Shown piece after piece: positions 33,001 through 42,674 of a stretch of DNA of 64,000 nucleotides. A model generated the notes under the pieces. The model made no database searches. It was given only the letters and a program-made list of their open reading frames with translations, and was not told the origin of the DNA. Within the stretch, counting starts at the first letter, position 1. Every line of letters begins with the position of its first letter. Source of the stretch: Amoebophrya sp. A120 (lineage: Eukaryota; Sar; Dinophyceae; Syndiniales; Amoebophryaceae); NCBI GenBank assembly GCA_905178155.1, contig CAJINV010000006.1, forward strand, positions 3,712,255 through 3,776,254. The letters are read 5' to 3'. The position numbers and the translations under genes were made by a program.

Positions 33001-36000
33001 GAAGCGCGCATGGCAAATTTTCTGTGTCATGTGTAACAAACTTGTGATGCAGATCTTGCAAAGCCATCACAGTGAAACAGTTTTTTCGTGGGATAACAGA
33101 GCTTGTAGTGCTGGCAGTAAGGATTCGTTCAGGAGGGACACTCGGATTACCTTGGCCAGGTGCGGGAGATGCTGGATCAGCTGTAGCCGCACATCCGACG
33201 ACTCGTCGCGAATCAGCTCCAGGATGATTTTCGTGAGAATGGTGACCGTGACGTGTTTCCCGACGTAGGGAGAGAGTTTTAGCACCGCCTTCGAAAGTTC
33301 CTGTCGCACCTGTTGACTCGGATCCTTGGTCAGTTTCTGCAGGTGCTGTTGGATCAGCGTCGTCAACTGCGACGCTTGGGGAAACTGGTTATCGGAACCA
33401 CCTGGTATGCAATGCGCAAACGCATCGCGCGAGCAACTTCTAGATTCGTATAACAACAATTTGAGTTCTGGAGCAACATCATATAATCTCCAAACCGTAG
33501 ATGAAGGATGTTGTGTCGCGCAGATGAATCAACCACAGACAGCAAAACAGATCTACTGCCTTCATGCACCGGGTAGCTTTTGCTATTTTTAGTCCGAGCA
33601 CGACGATGCTTTTGCACTGCCTACCTGCGGCCAATTCGCTGGTGTCCAGGGAGATGGGAGAAGGTGTGATCTCCCCATTATTCTGCTTATTTGCCGCATC
33701 GCTGTCAGCGAGAACCTGGTTTTGATTTTTATACTCCCCTTCGTTCCTGACATTTTTTCTTCTGGCGTGGTACTAGCTGTAATAAATGGTCGCCGTTCAT
33801 TCACAACCGGGGGCTTGGTGGGTTAGGATTTGGACACAACTACAACTTGGTATGAATCAATAAAACAGAAAGTAGTGGCAAATGAAAATGTAAAAAAAAT
33901 CTTCATCTTGAACTACATTACAACGTATAGTGTGTACCTTCGCGACGCTTGGCAATTTGAAGACGGCCAAGCTCCTGACTTCCGGCTCGTTGTCTGTGAG
34001 TAGTTTCTCTAAAATCTTGCCGACATAGTCTGTTTATGCATTGCAAGAGTACAACCGCACCACTACGTAGGAATAATTGCACCTCCACAAACTTGAATTT
34101 ATTTTTACTCAGTGTAAAAAATACACTCAGGTTTGTCATGCTGATTGGATTCAGCTCGATAAAGGTGCGTAGATTTGTCATGCGTATCTGCAATCCGTAC
34201 GACTACGAATGCCGTACGACTACGAATGCCGTACGACTACGAAGGCCTCACGTACCCGCACAAAGGCAGCGGAGTTTGTCTACCAGCCTGCTCCGTCGGC
34301 CCTGGGCGAGGAAATACGAAAGCAGGGTCGAACAAGTGTGTTCCACGTAAGGAACCGGCTCGACACATGGAGCCGATCATAAAAACACACACACGCCCAA
34401 CTCGCTTCGGCAGGCGGGCGCGCGATAGGCCTTGTTCCCTAGCAGCTTCCGTCCTTGCACAGAGCGGGCCACCCGCTTGCCTGGCCTAGAGCACCAACGT
34501 GGCGGGTGGCAGGTGTCTCGGTCGTGGGGGCTCTAGAGCCTGTGGGGCGCCCCCTACCAAACGGCTAGCAGGCTATGCGGATCCCGTATCTGGTAGCGAC
34601 CCAAGTTGTGCGATAGCGGGCTAATAGCAGTTTGTGTCTGCCTTCGCTACAATATGACCAACTCGGCTATGTGTCGTGTGACCTACTTGCAGTAGGTCGC
34701 TTTGCGAAGGTACGTAACATTTTTGAAAGTTTTATTGGATTTAATCGTTGGGCGCGTTATATTTGTCATGCGTATCTGCAATCCGTACGACTACGAATGC
34801 CGTGCGGAGCCAGGAATGGGGCGTAGAAATGCCCTACCATCCTGAACACGAAGTCTCCGATCTGTATTGCACAAAAGCAATGCTGCAATCGAGTTTCTTT
34901 TTCGGCGGCGGCTTCGAATTTCTACGCCATCGCCTTGGCTCCTGCAGGAGGCGGCGTAGAAATTCCATACCGCCATGAGAGGGAAGTCTCCGACCTGTGA
35001 TGCACAAAGGCAACTGTGACTTTGAGACCGGACTGCTTTTCCCGGGGTGGTTTCGAATTGTCCGCCCCGTTGCCGAAGGAACACCCTGCGCCCGGCTGTA
35101 GCGCTTCGCGCACTAAGCCACTATGCGCGCGCCTGATGCGAGGCGAGGCCGAGGGGCGGACACTGTCCGCACTGATGCCGAACACCCTTCCCCCACTACC
35201 GCTTTGCGAACTAAGCCACTGCGCGCGCGCCTGATGTGAGGCGAGGGGCGGACTCTGTCCGCCGCGATGCCGAGCAATGTTCCTCCACTCGCGCCACTAG
35301 GGATGCGCACAAGGCCCCAGCGTGGGGACCCTGTCCCCACGCGTGGACCTTGTTTGTCATGCATATTTTCCATGACCAATGATGTCTGTGATGCATGCCG
35401 TAGCATCACAGATTTTTCATGCGTATCTGCAATTCGTACGACTACGAATGCCGTACCGTACTTTTGCATGTGATACCGCCTCCAGTGCGTTCGAGGCTGT
35501 TCGATCCTGTTGGTCCTCTTCAAGCTGCAGGTCGTTGTCTTTATGCAATACAAATTTCCCGTACATGTACAAGGTGCATCACAAACTTCACCGAACTTGG
35601 AATGTAACGCCTGTCATGCTAAACTAGGATCGGAGCCAAGTTTTGTCATGCAGAAACCGCATTGGTACGTCGTCGTGTACGGGAAATTTACTGTGGATAG
35701 TCTTCAATTTCCTTCAACAAACCTGGGACGAAGAGCTTCAGCAAAATTTCCGGGAGAAAGTCCGCCATCATGTACCGCACTCGCCAGGACTTGTCCCCTA
35801 TGCATTGCAAATGTGTCTGGGTCTGGAATGGTGCAACTTGTAATGCGCATTTTTCAACACACAAAAAATCTCTTATGCCTAGACAGCAAAACAGGCTGCT
35901 CACTTTGTCACCGGATTAGGTATCGAGGCACCTGCTCAAAACCTGTAATGCTGGGCCTTGCATGCCAGACCTCCTTGGTTATGGAAAAACAGCATGACAA

Positions 36001-38295
36001 AAATCTGCATCCTTCCTGACCCAGACATGTTTGCACTGCATATCCGCGACGGACTTGAGGAGGACCTGCTTATCCTTGCAGTAGATCGCGTTTTGTATTG
36101 CCAAAACCCGCACAGAGTCCTGCTCGTCCTCGGCTAGAAGCTGCATCAGCTGATTCAATTGCTCATGAATCGCCGGCGGAGTGGTGCTTATCCCAGCGCC
36201 GGTGTTGATGCTATCGCTTTGTCCACCTCTGGACATCCCTTGTGAAGTCAGCAGAACGTCGGCGACCTGGTTGGTTTACTGGAATTTGAAAATTTGTCAT
36301 GCACAGGACTTGTTCGCACACAGAATACAGGTTCTTTTGTTCATCTCATGCAGATCTGATATGCTTTATGGATTCGTGACACAAGGAACCCGCCCCGGTC
36401 ACTTACCTATGTAAGTAAAATTTTTTATGATAATCATAATTTCTTATTCTTATACTGTGACAAACTGCGCCGCGGCAGCTCTCCTGACCATGGGAGTGTC
36501 ATCGCGGCATAGCCTGGCGTACGCCGCCAGGTATTCAAACTCAGGCGGATCGGGTGGCTGCAGCTGCTCCCCAGCACCGTTACTATCCACTCCTCCACTG
36601 GCCGCGCTAGACGCCGTCGGGCCGAAATTTTGGTTCCACCACCGACTTATGGGTATAATCGTCGGTAGCAACGCTAGCGCGCTCATTCTGCTCGTAAACC
36701 AGTCGTGCTGGGCCAAGCGGTGGGTCAGGGACGCGAACTCCTCAAATAGCGAGGTAGACGACGTTTGATGCTGAGATCCTGGGTCCATCGCTGCCTGCTG
36801 CTTGTAAAACTCGGGAATCAAGTTCATGATTTTTTGCAAACCCGCCGTGGCCTGAAAATAGATTGCATTTGATTTTCATTTGTATTTCATGCTTATGGGG
36901 TGGGGTCACATAATTCATTCCCACTCGTTCGTCACAAGAAAAACACACAAGAAGTTGTTGTTGACAACTCTATGGTCTCTCTACTGATCTGACAACAAAC
37001 ATTTTATACCTTCCCCCTCACTATTGCTTCTTCCTTGTTGGCCAATTCTTCCAAGACTGGTATCAAGCAGTATGGGAGTGTCAGGATCGAAATTGACAAA
37101 ATTGAAATGATCTGTAATGCATATTATGCATTACAGATCATTTCAATTTTCTTGCTTTTTGCGTAGCATTTTATGCCATAAAATGCTACGCAAAAAGCGA
37201 CTCTATTGCAGAGGATGCAAGGAAGGCGGATTGTAGTCCTGGTAAGGCTTAGGTGTTGGGCTGCTGACTAGCATGACAGAAGGCAGCTCTTTTTCCCTAA
37301 ACCGCATGACAGATTCGCTTCCAGGACGGGGAGAATTTGCCATGCGCCGACTACAAACTGTGGCTCTAAGGGGCATCGATTTTGTGCATCACAAGTTTTT
37401 CGATTTTGTCGATTTCGATTCTGACACTTCCATAAGCAGCTCCCATACTGTATCCCCCCACAGAATTCCAACACAAAATATCACGTTCTCAAACTTTACA
37501 TTCACAACTGTTACACGAATTAGTAAAAATGCAAGAACAGCAACAGGCAAAGGGGCAAGCTTGCTGCTTTCGCATCACAGATTTACATGCTGTTTACCCC
37601 TTCGGAGATTTGTCATGCGAAGCAGCTTGGACGTCTGGTGGCGTAAGGTAGTTCTGCATGACAAATTCATGTATACAATTGAGAATGTAACCACGTTTGA
37701 GAACGCCATACAAAACGGCTATCTGAGACCTGGTCCGCCAGTTCCACGAGCAATTCCTCTTCATCGTCAGCAGCCACTTCCGCGGTAAGAAACGGAATCA
37801 GTTCTTCTCGTACCCGCTCTGGGCCCAGAGCAAGGGAAATGGTCGCCAGGTTCTCGATCGCATTTTTTCGCTGAAACAAGTGGTCCGATCGGAGCTCGTC
37901 GATCAGGATAGCAATGGGGTACAGATCGTCCATAGTCAGGTTTTTCGTCTTCACAGGGTGAATATCAAATGCAAAAATGTCTGGGTCTGGAACAGTGGAA
38001 CTTGTGATGCGTGTCTTGCATTCCTGGAAAATGAAAATCTGTGTTGCATGAGCAGCAAAAGAGGAGCTTGTTTTGTCGTGCAAAAACGCAGTTTGTGATG
38101 CGTGGTAGGCATCAGCAGGCGTCTCCAAAACTTGTCATGCCTGGCTGCCATTGCAAGCGTTTCAATCATGCTCAATTCAGCATCACAGATTTCCAGACCC
38201 AGACATATTTGCAGTGCATAGTGAAACTGCCCAGCCGCAAACTCCCCCGAGGCGGCGGAGGAGGACGAGCTAGACGGGTGGTGACCTGATACCAT
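30097..38295 (-). CDS. Protein phosphatase 2A 65-kDa scaffold subunit A (PR65), 21 introns
   Basis: The HEAT-repeat scaffold that holds the catalytic and B subunits of PP2A. Family landmarks in order: MDDLYPIAILIDELRSD, ATISLALGPERVREELIPFL, HDWFTSRMSALALLP, DDTPMVRRAAAAQF, EDEQDSVRVLAIQ, DKSWRVRYMMADFLPE, TDNEPEVRSLAV, LSPYVGKHV, DVRLQLIQHL, DKQWRVRLAVLE, VYLVREAACDSLKKLG, DPVPNVRFNVAR and C-terminal DPDVAHFASQSLETVLAR. These cover the N-terminus to the normal end. Sixteen introns are introners; five are conventional (36852-37009, 36267-36455, 33716-33937, about 30866-30958 and about 30529-30774). A Ser/Thr/Asn-rich insert (near 32120-32290) sits in one HEAT loop. The start may instead be an upstream in-frame codon near 38412. 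The protein family is certain; two 3' conventional-intron edges are approximate. Confidence 0.96.
30183..30434. mobile_element. IE-2 introner (PP2A-A)
   Basis: Perfect TSD CGCTG; excision restores RRAVETLENLAKSDSDPDV. Confidence 0.95.
31028..31352. mobile_element. IE-2-like introner, diverged (PP2A-A)
   Basis: TSD AAGCG/ATGCG. TIR contains CTGGGTCTGGACTAC; the other arm reads CCAGACTGAGATGAC, partly decayed. In-frame join TAIQAMAKMIQ. Confidence 0.85.
31377..31629. mobile_element. IE-4-like introner, diverged (PP2A-A)
   Basis: TATGCAACACAAATTTACC / GGTAAATTTCCAGCGTGGATA ends, perfect TSD CTTCG; restores NYLLRVTAIQA. Confidence 0.88.
31667..31863. mobile_element. IE-1 introner with internal duplication (PP2A-A)
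   Basis: Perfect TSD AGAAG. 197 bp instead of the usual about 150, because of a repeated GAAATGAAAATT/CAGCATGAG segment. Confidence 0.92.
31934..32085. mobile_element. IE-1 introner (PP2A-A)
   Basis: Perfect TSD ACTAA; restores REAACDSLKKLGNILG. Confidence 0.95.
32291..32451. mobile_element. IE-9 introner (PP2A-A)
   Basis: TATCAAACAAAAAAGTG / ACTTTTTCTTGTGATA ends, perfect TSD GCTGC. Confidence 0.93.
32510..32665. mobile_element. IE-4 introner (PP2A-A)
   Basis: TSD AGCAT/AGCAC; one terminus changed to GGGTA. Confidence 0.88.
32707..32825. mobile_element. IE-6 introner (PP2A-A)
   Basis: Perfect TSD TTCTG; restores VLECCPVLAKVLGEDVF. Confidence 0.93.
32887..33095. mobile_element. IE-5 introner (PP2A-A)
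   Basis: Perfect TSD TCTGT; restores LQALSCDKQWRVRL. Confidence 0.95.
33406..33622. mobile_element. IE-1-like introner, GT-AG compatible (PP2A-A)
   Basis: TSD GCAGG/CCAGG. Here alone an intron placed one base into the TSD would read GT...AG. In-frame join LAAGGSDNQFPQ. Confidence 0.85.
34821..35085. repeat. Tandem pair, about 133-bp unit
   Basis: Units begin GCGTAGAAAT at 34821 and 34954 and share GAAGTCTCCGA(T/C)CTGT and TTTCGAATT. They are diverged. Confidence 0.75.
35100..35290. repeat. Tandem pair, about 100-bp unit, GC-rich
   Basis: Both units carry ACTAAGCCACT, GCGCGCGCCTGATG, GGGGCGGAC and GATGCCGA. Starts are at about 35100 and 35200. Confidence 0.8.
35542..35699. mobile_element. 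IE-4 introner (PP2A-A)
   Basis: Perfect TSD AAGAC. Gene-sense 5' end TATCCACAG, opposite to the IE-4 in alpha-tubulin. Confidence 0.94.
35799..36042. mobile_element. IE-2 introner (PP2A-A)
   Basis: TSD GCGGA/GGGGA; restores SVADKSWRVRYMMAD. Confidence 0.93.
37071..37434. mobile_element. IE-11 introner with internal hairpins (PP2A-A)
   Basis: Perfect TSD CTGCT. Contains two near-perfect internal palindromes (around 37107-37155 and 37157-37200). Confidence 0.92.
37479..37710. mobile_element. IE-8 introner (PP2A-A)
   Basis: Perfect TSD TTTTG; restores SDSRFVLEFCGGIQY. Confidence 0.93.
37963..38220. mobile_element. IE-2 introner (PP2A-A)
   Basis: Perfect TSD TTCAC; joins the N-terminal leader to VKTKNLTMDDLYPIAIL. 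Confidence 0.94.
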
Positions 38296-39670
38296 GGTCG
38301 TCCTGGTCGTGTCGCTTGCGCTAGCAAGATGAATTATGGAAAAGGAACAGCGCGTCGTCCTTTTCGCGAAAAAATCTTCCTCCTGTGGTACCGTGGAATA
38401 AACGTATTCCACGTGGTCTTCACTTAAGTCGTTCTTGTTCCGGCTGCATCTTCCTGATGCGCGTCGTCATAATTGTGATGTGCCATTCAACTGCTTGCGG
38501 AGCTGCACATGATTCACGACGGCGTCATCTTCGCATCATCGTGGTCTTTTGGTTCTAAATAAAAACCTTTCCACGCCACTATATGTTCTTGCTCTTCTTC
38601 TTTATTTTTCTGCCGTCCAATAAATACAGACTCAGTTCCTTTTTTGCATCTCACGAAGAGACAAAGACAGTTGACTTAAGAGACGACAATAGCTGTAATA
38701 AAAGAACGGGAAGAGGAAGATGCGACCTTGTGATCATCGCACCTCTTGATAGGGCCGTTGGCGTTGGTGAAGTCGTTTACTTACTTGCCATCGTCTACTT
38801 GTACTTCTGTAATCTCCTGATTCATTTTTTGAAGCCAGAGCCGCACCACAACTATCGGTACCACTTTCATGGACAAATGTTACACTTACAAATTGCACGA
38901 CATTCTGGCACCAACTCCGAAAGGAGGACGAAAATAATCGGCCCGCAGAGAGATGAGGATGACCACCCCGAGCAGTGACAGACACTAGAGCCACCAAGAA
39001 CAAACGCAAGACTAGAAAAGAGTTGAAGTTGTTTTTTGATGTGACGACCAAAAACATTTCGTCCTCGTCGAAATTTATTTTTGGTACAACATCGTACAAT
39101 ATTCAAACTGCTGTTTTTTCTTTTTTGGTACAGGTACTACTTTCAGGGCGAATTTCGTTCGATTTTTCTTCTGCTTGAGAGGTTGGTACGCAGAAGCACT
39201 TCGAGCGTATATAACTCAAGTAGGTACATATAAAGTTCTTTTTCAATCACCGGCCTAGTACTACTACTAGTTCCGGTGTACGGACAAATTTTTTTAGGTC
39301 GTTTTGTTCGTAAGTTATTTTTCGGGTTCGGGTCCTTGTCCTAGACGCGGAGGTGAAACTAGAACTACAGAAGTAAGGCGCACCTGATTTGATGAGTAGC
39401 AGAATCTTCTGTACTCAAATTTCATCAAACTGCAGGATATCTTCTGGGTCGTTTGTCTCTACAACTGTCGAGAAGAGGAGGCACTAGATATGATGTAAAG
39501 ACCACACTGAGCTTATTTTTGGTGGTGAAACTCGATAGGTTTAGGTGGTGGAAAGAGGACATACAGATAGTATTTTCCGTATTAATCCGTAAATTTTGCA
39601 TTTTATTTTTTTTCGTCTCAATAATACAACTTGACTTCACAGTGCGGTCCTCCTCGTCCTGCTGAGCACT
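38296..39670. other. Intergenic between the EF-hand and PP2A-A genes
   Basis: AT-rich, with frames of up to about 130 codons on both strands but no domain or splice support. No gene called. Confidence 0.55.
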
Positions 39671-39950
39671 TATCCTGAGTAAAAACGTACCCACGCCAGA
39701 GTTGTAATGCAAATCTGCATGCTGAAAATGTTTCTCATGCGGAGCTCCATGAGAAGCATTTTCTAGTCGTGTTTTGCAATTTGTCATGCTCCAATCAGCA
39801 TGGTATTCTAGATCTGTGATGCTGCTGAGCTAGCTGAAACAGCACTATACTACGAATCCAAATTTGTCATGCAAAAAAGCCAAAACTCGTGGATTTGTCT
39901 AGCCGATTCCCCATCTTGACTCTGGTGTGGGTACGTTTTTACTCAGGATA
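39671..39950. mobile_element. IE-3b introner just beyond the EF-hand gene stop
   Basis: TATCCTGAGTAAAAACGTAC / GTACGTTTTTACTCAGGATA ends, perfect TSD AGTGC. It starts 16 bp past the stop codon, probably in the 3' UTR. Confidence 0.92.
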
Positions 39951-39965
39951 GCACTGACTCTTTGT

Positions 39966-41657
39966 TCATTTTACATGCGCGATTTCCGCATTGTTGGTTT
40001 GCTTCAGGCCCTCCACTTGGAACGAAAACGCCTATGAACTGCAAAAGTATCGCACTCGTATAAAAGCATTACAAATTTCCTCAGCATGAGAAATGAAATT
40101 TGTGATGCGAATGCACCTTAAGGAAAAGATTTGCAATGCATGACTGCAATACGAGTACGAAACTTTCGCACAGGATAACGCCATCCCCTCGTCAATGAAC
40201 TCGCCGATCTGTAATATGTTTTGGAGGTTTTTCGATTTGAAAATCTGTCATGCAGAACTTGGATATCAAACTGCATGCGCAATTCATGTCATGCATGAGA
40301 AAAAAAATTTTCTTTTCTATAGTACCTCGTCGTCCACATCTTGCTCTGTGTAGTCCCCCGTGCCGACTACGCGTTTGCTATTCTTCGAAAAAGTATCGTG
40401 TTTGTACTGATGATGTTGCAGGTTTTTACTTTTTCTTTTTGCTGCATGACAGAGAGATTTGGTCTCTTTCCTCATGAACTACCTGCTGAAACACATTGCA
40501 TCATCAAAATTTCTTGTGATGTTCTTAGGGTTATAGGACCACGAACAACTCCGTACTCGTACGTTACTTTTGCAATGCATATTTGAAATACAGCACCCAT
40601 TCGTCCTTACTTATCCTTCCATCGTTGTTCTCGTCCATATCGGAAAGCATCTTTTTCGCCGCAGCCCCGGAAAACCTTTGGAAGATATTGTTGGGTAGTT
40701 CAGCATGACAGGCCTTTTATTTCTGTATCCGAGCCTTGCATGACAAATTGTTCTTCATCGCGTCCAGCAAATTGTACCTTTTGAACACTTTCACTGCTTC
40801 GTCGATTTCTACTTCGCCACTGCCGTTTTCTATCCAACAGAAAAGCCGCTTCTTGATCTTGCCTACCAATAGCAATACCAACCTCCCGTCGTCAGAATTC
40901 AGATACTAGTTGTAGTTGTGCTTGCCTATGTATTATAATACAGAAATCATGACGAAACATCGAACAGCAGCGGCTTCTGATGTAGTTAGTGTTTGCGTTT
41001 GTCTTTGTTTCCCCTGAGCAGGGGCAAATGTATTTTGTCCTGGTGTAGTTCTTGGAGGTTGATGCAAGCAGAACCAGGTCGACGACGAGCATGGTAAGAC
41101 TAAGATGTATGTAGCAATCAAGCGACTTATCTGAAAATCTGTTGTGGATATCCTTGTCGATTTTTTTGAAGCTTTCTTCAATCTTCGCGACCAGTGCCGC
41201 GGGCTATGAGAGCGCACAACTCCCGTCCCTCTTTGCATCACAAATTGAAATTCTAGAACAACAAGGCCAAACAGTACTAGAGTCAACCACGCATGATGAA
41301 GTTGTCATGCACAACATCCATCTGTATTGGTGTTTGTATTGCTCCCCATGATGCCCTCCAAATGAGGGGGTGGGCGAGTACGGGTTGTGCACTCTCATAC
41401 GGACAGCTCGGTTTGCTTGATTGTCGACCGGTCGACTTCCGTATCCTGTGCAAAAGTATCGTACTCGTACTCGTAGTAATTGCAACCATGCATTACAAAT
41501 CTCCATCGCAAGGTAAAACAGCATGACAAATTCTCTTTGTCGTGCTGAGCTAACTTGTATTGCAATAACTACTAGTACGATACAACTTTTGGAGTTCATA
41601 TTCCGAAGCGCGCAAAGCTGGCTTGGAGCTACCGCAACAGCGCAACAACAAGGCCAT
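39966..41657 (-). CDS. EF-hand calcium-binding protein with dual-Cys N-terminus
   Basis: The start MALLLRCCGSSKPALRASEV has adjacent cysteines typical of palmitoylated N-termini (inference). It is followed by IKQTELSAALVAKIEESFKKIDKD, the start of an EF-hand. A loop ENGSGEVEIDEAVKVFK follows, then a canonical calcium loop DMDENNDGRISKDEW. The tail reads EFIDEGMAFSFQVEGL and ends NNAEIAHVK (stop 39966-39968). Introners at 41442-41600, 41205-41399 and 40033-40177 excise in frame. Conventional introns lie near 40.9-41.1 kb and 40.67-40.79 kb. The boundary at 40215-40581 is not resolved to the base, so the link from VLYFK to IGEFIDEG is tentative. A membrane-associated calcium sensor is plausible; the partner is unknown. 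Confidence 0.85.
40033..40177. mobile_element. IE-1 introner (EF-hand gene)
   Basis: Perfect TSD GGCGT; restores DEGMAFSFQVEG. Confidence 0.93.
40215..40581. mobile_element. IE-1-like introner, long and diverged (EF-hand gene)
   Basis: One clear IE-1 end (TACTTTTGCAATGCATA); the other starts TATGTTTTGG. TSD TCAAA/TTACA is weak. Gene-sense 3' side reads TTACAG, an AG acceptor-like end. Confidence 0.65.
41205..41399. mobile_element. IE-7 introner (EF-hand gene)
   Basis: TATGAGAGCGCACAACTCCC / GTTGTGCACTCTCATA ends, TSD GTCCG/GCCCG. Confidence 0.92.
41442..41600. mobile_element. IE-1 introner (EF-hand gene)
   Basis: Perfect TSD CGGAA; in-frame join LRASEVDRST. Confidence 0.93.
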
Positions 41658-42674
41658 ATTGGACGCAGCTTCTACAACTACTTCAAATTAGCGTTAACAC
41701 GGTTAGGTCCTCTGGTGAATTTGAAGGATCTTCGCTAAGATGGTACTCCACGTCGACAACTACAATGCTCTCATACATAAGTAGTACCACAACTACCGCA
41801 GCTCTCCATTCTTCTCTACAACTCCTTCCACTCACTACTTGCTCGTTGCAGGAAAAGTCGTCGCTGCTTCGTCTCGCCTCACCCGATTCGACTCTCGTCG
41901 AGAAAAATAAGCAGCGATCACGCTCGAAAAGAAGGAGTGCCATAATTGCACTTCGATCGGAATCGAATCTTCCAAATTACGCGAAATAAACACGAACTCT
42001 CAACAAGATCGAACGATTGGCCCAAGAATTGAGACACGCAGCCTGCTCATGCCCTTTGATAGTTTATTTCAGCACCTTTGTTTTTTTTCAAAATCTCGTC
42101 GTGTCGACCGGTGTGTAACTGTAGCCTGGTCTGCAAAATGTTGATGCTTTTATTTTTACGCGGGGGCAAGCTACAAATTCTGTGCTTCTTTTTGGTCGTG
42201 GTCGAGCCTACTTGAACTTGATGTTCTGGGATTACTATATTGGCACTGTCTACTGTTATCGTTCTTAGAGATTTAATTATGTAGCCCTTCTTCTTGATGC
42301 AACTGATGACATCTTTTCTATGGGGGGAGAAATTTGACTGCTTCTCTAATGTATGAGACACCAAAGCTGCCACGCTTATTGGATAAACAAGCGCTAGGAC
42401 GACAGCTATGCGCGCCGCTCAGATGCGTTTTTATGTAGTAGAGCAAATCGTCTACGTCTTTTCTTATTGATGAAGCTGATAAACGTAAAGAAAAAGATTA
42501 AGGTTTTTTCATATAGTACAAGAAATTTGAAATACAGGAAAATAAACATGCAGTAACGAATGTAGATGAGCCTTGCTCACCTCATCAAGGCTTTGATACG
42601 AGTGCAACGACTAGACTACTGACTCTGCTCCCCACTAGAAGTTGTCGTTGTTTCCATCTTCAGCCGTGGTCTCT
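41658..42674. other. Intergenic
   Basis: A 108-codon minus-strand frame (42047-42373) has no recognisable domain or exon support. No introner seen. Confidence 0.5.

Larger units (their letters stand above)
34182..35455. repeat. Three copies of a 34-bp phrase inside the macro-introner
   Basis: GCGTATCTGCAAT(C/T)CGTACG followed by ACTACGAATGCCGT occurs at 34182, 34770 and 35421. The first copy is extended by two further TACGACTACGAA units. Two copies follow TTTGTCAT; the third follows TTTTTCAT. Confidence 0.88.
34035..35475. mobile_element. Macro-introner with IE-1 ends and GC-rich cargo (PP2A-A)
   Basis: 1441 bp. Ends TATGCATTGCAAGAGTAC and GTACTTTTGCATGTGATA match IE-1. TSD GGCGG/AACAG is degraded, but excising the element plus 5 bp joins EALEAD to YVGKILEKLL in frame. 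Inside are three copies of a 34-bp phrase starting GCGTATCTGCAAT and two GC-rich tandem pairs. Confidence 0.85.

Noticed and set aside
34280-34700. Possible tRNA or structural RNA in the GC-rich part of the macro-introner
   Set aside because: No cloverleaf, no T-arm consensus and no rRNA-like core found by eye.
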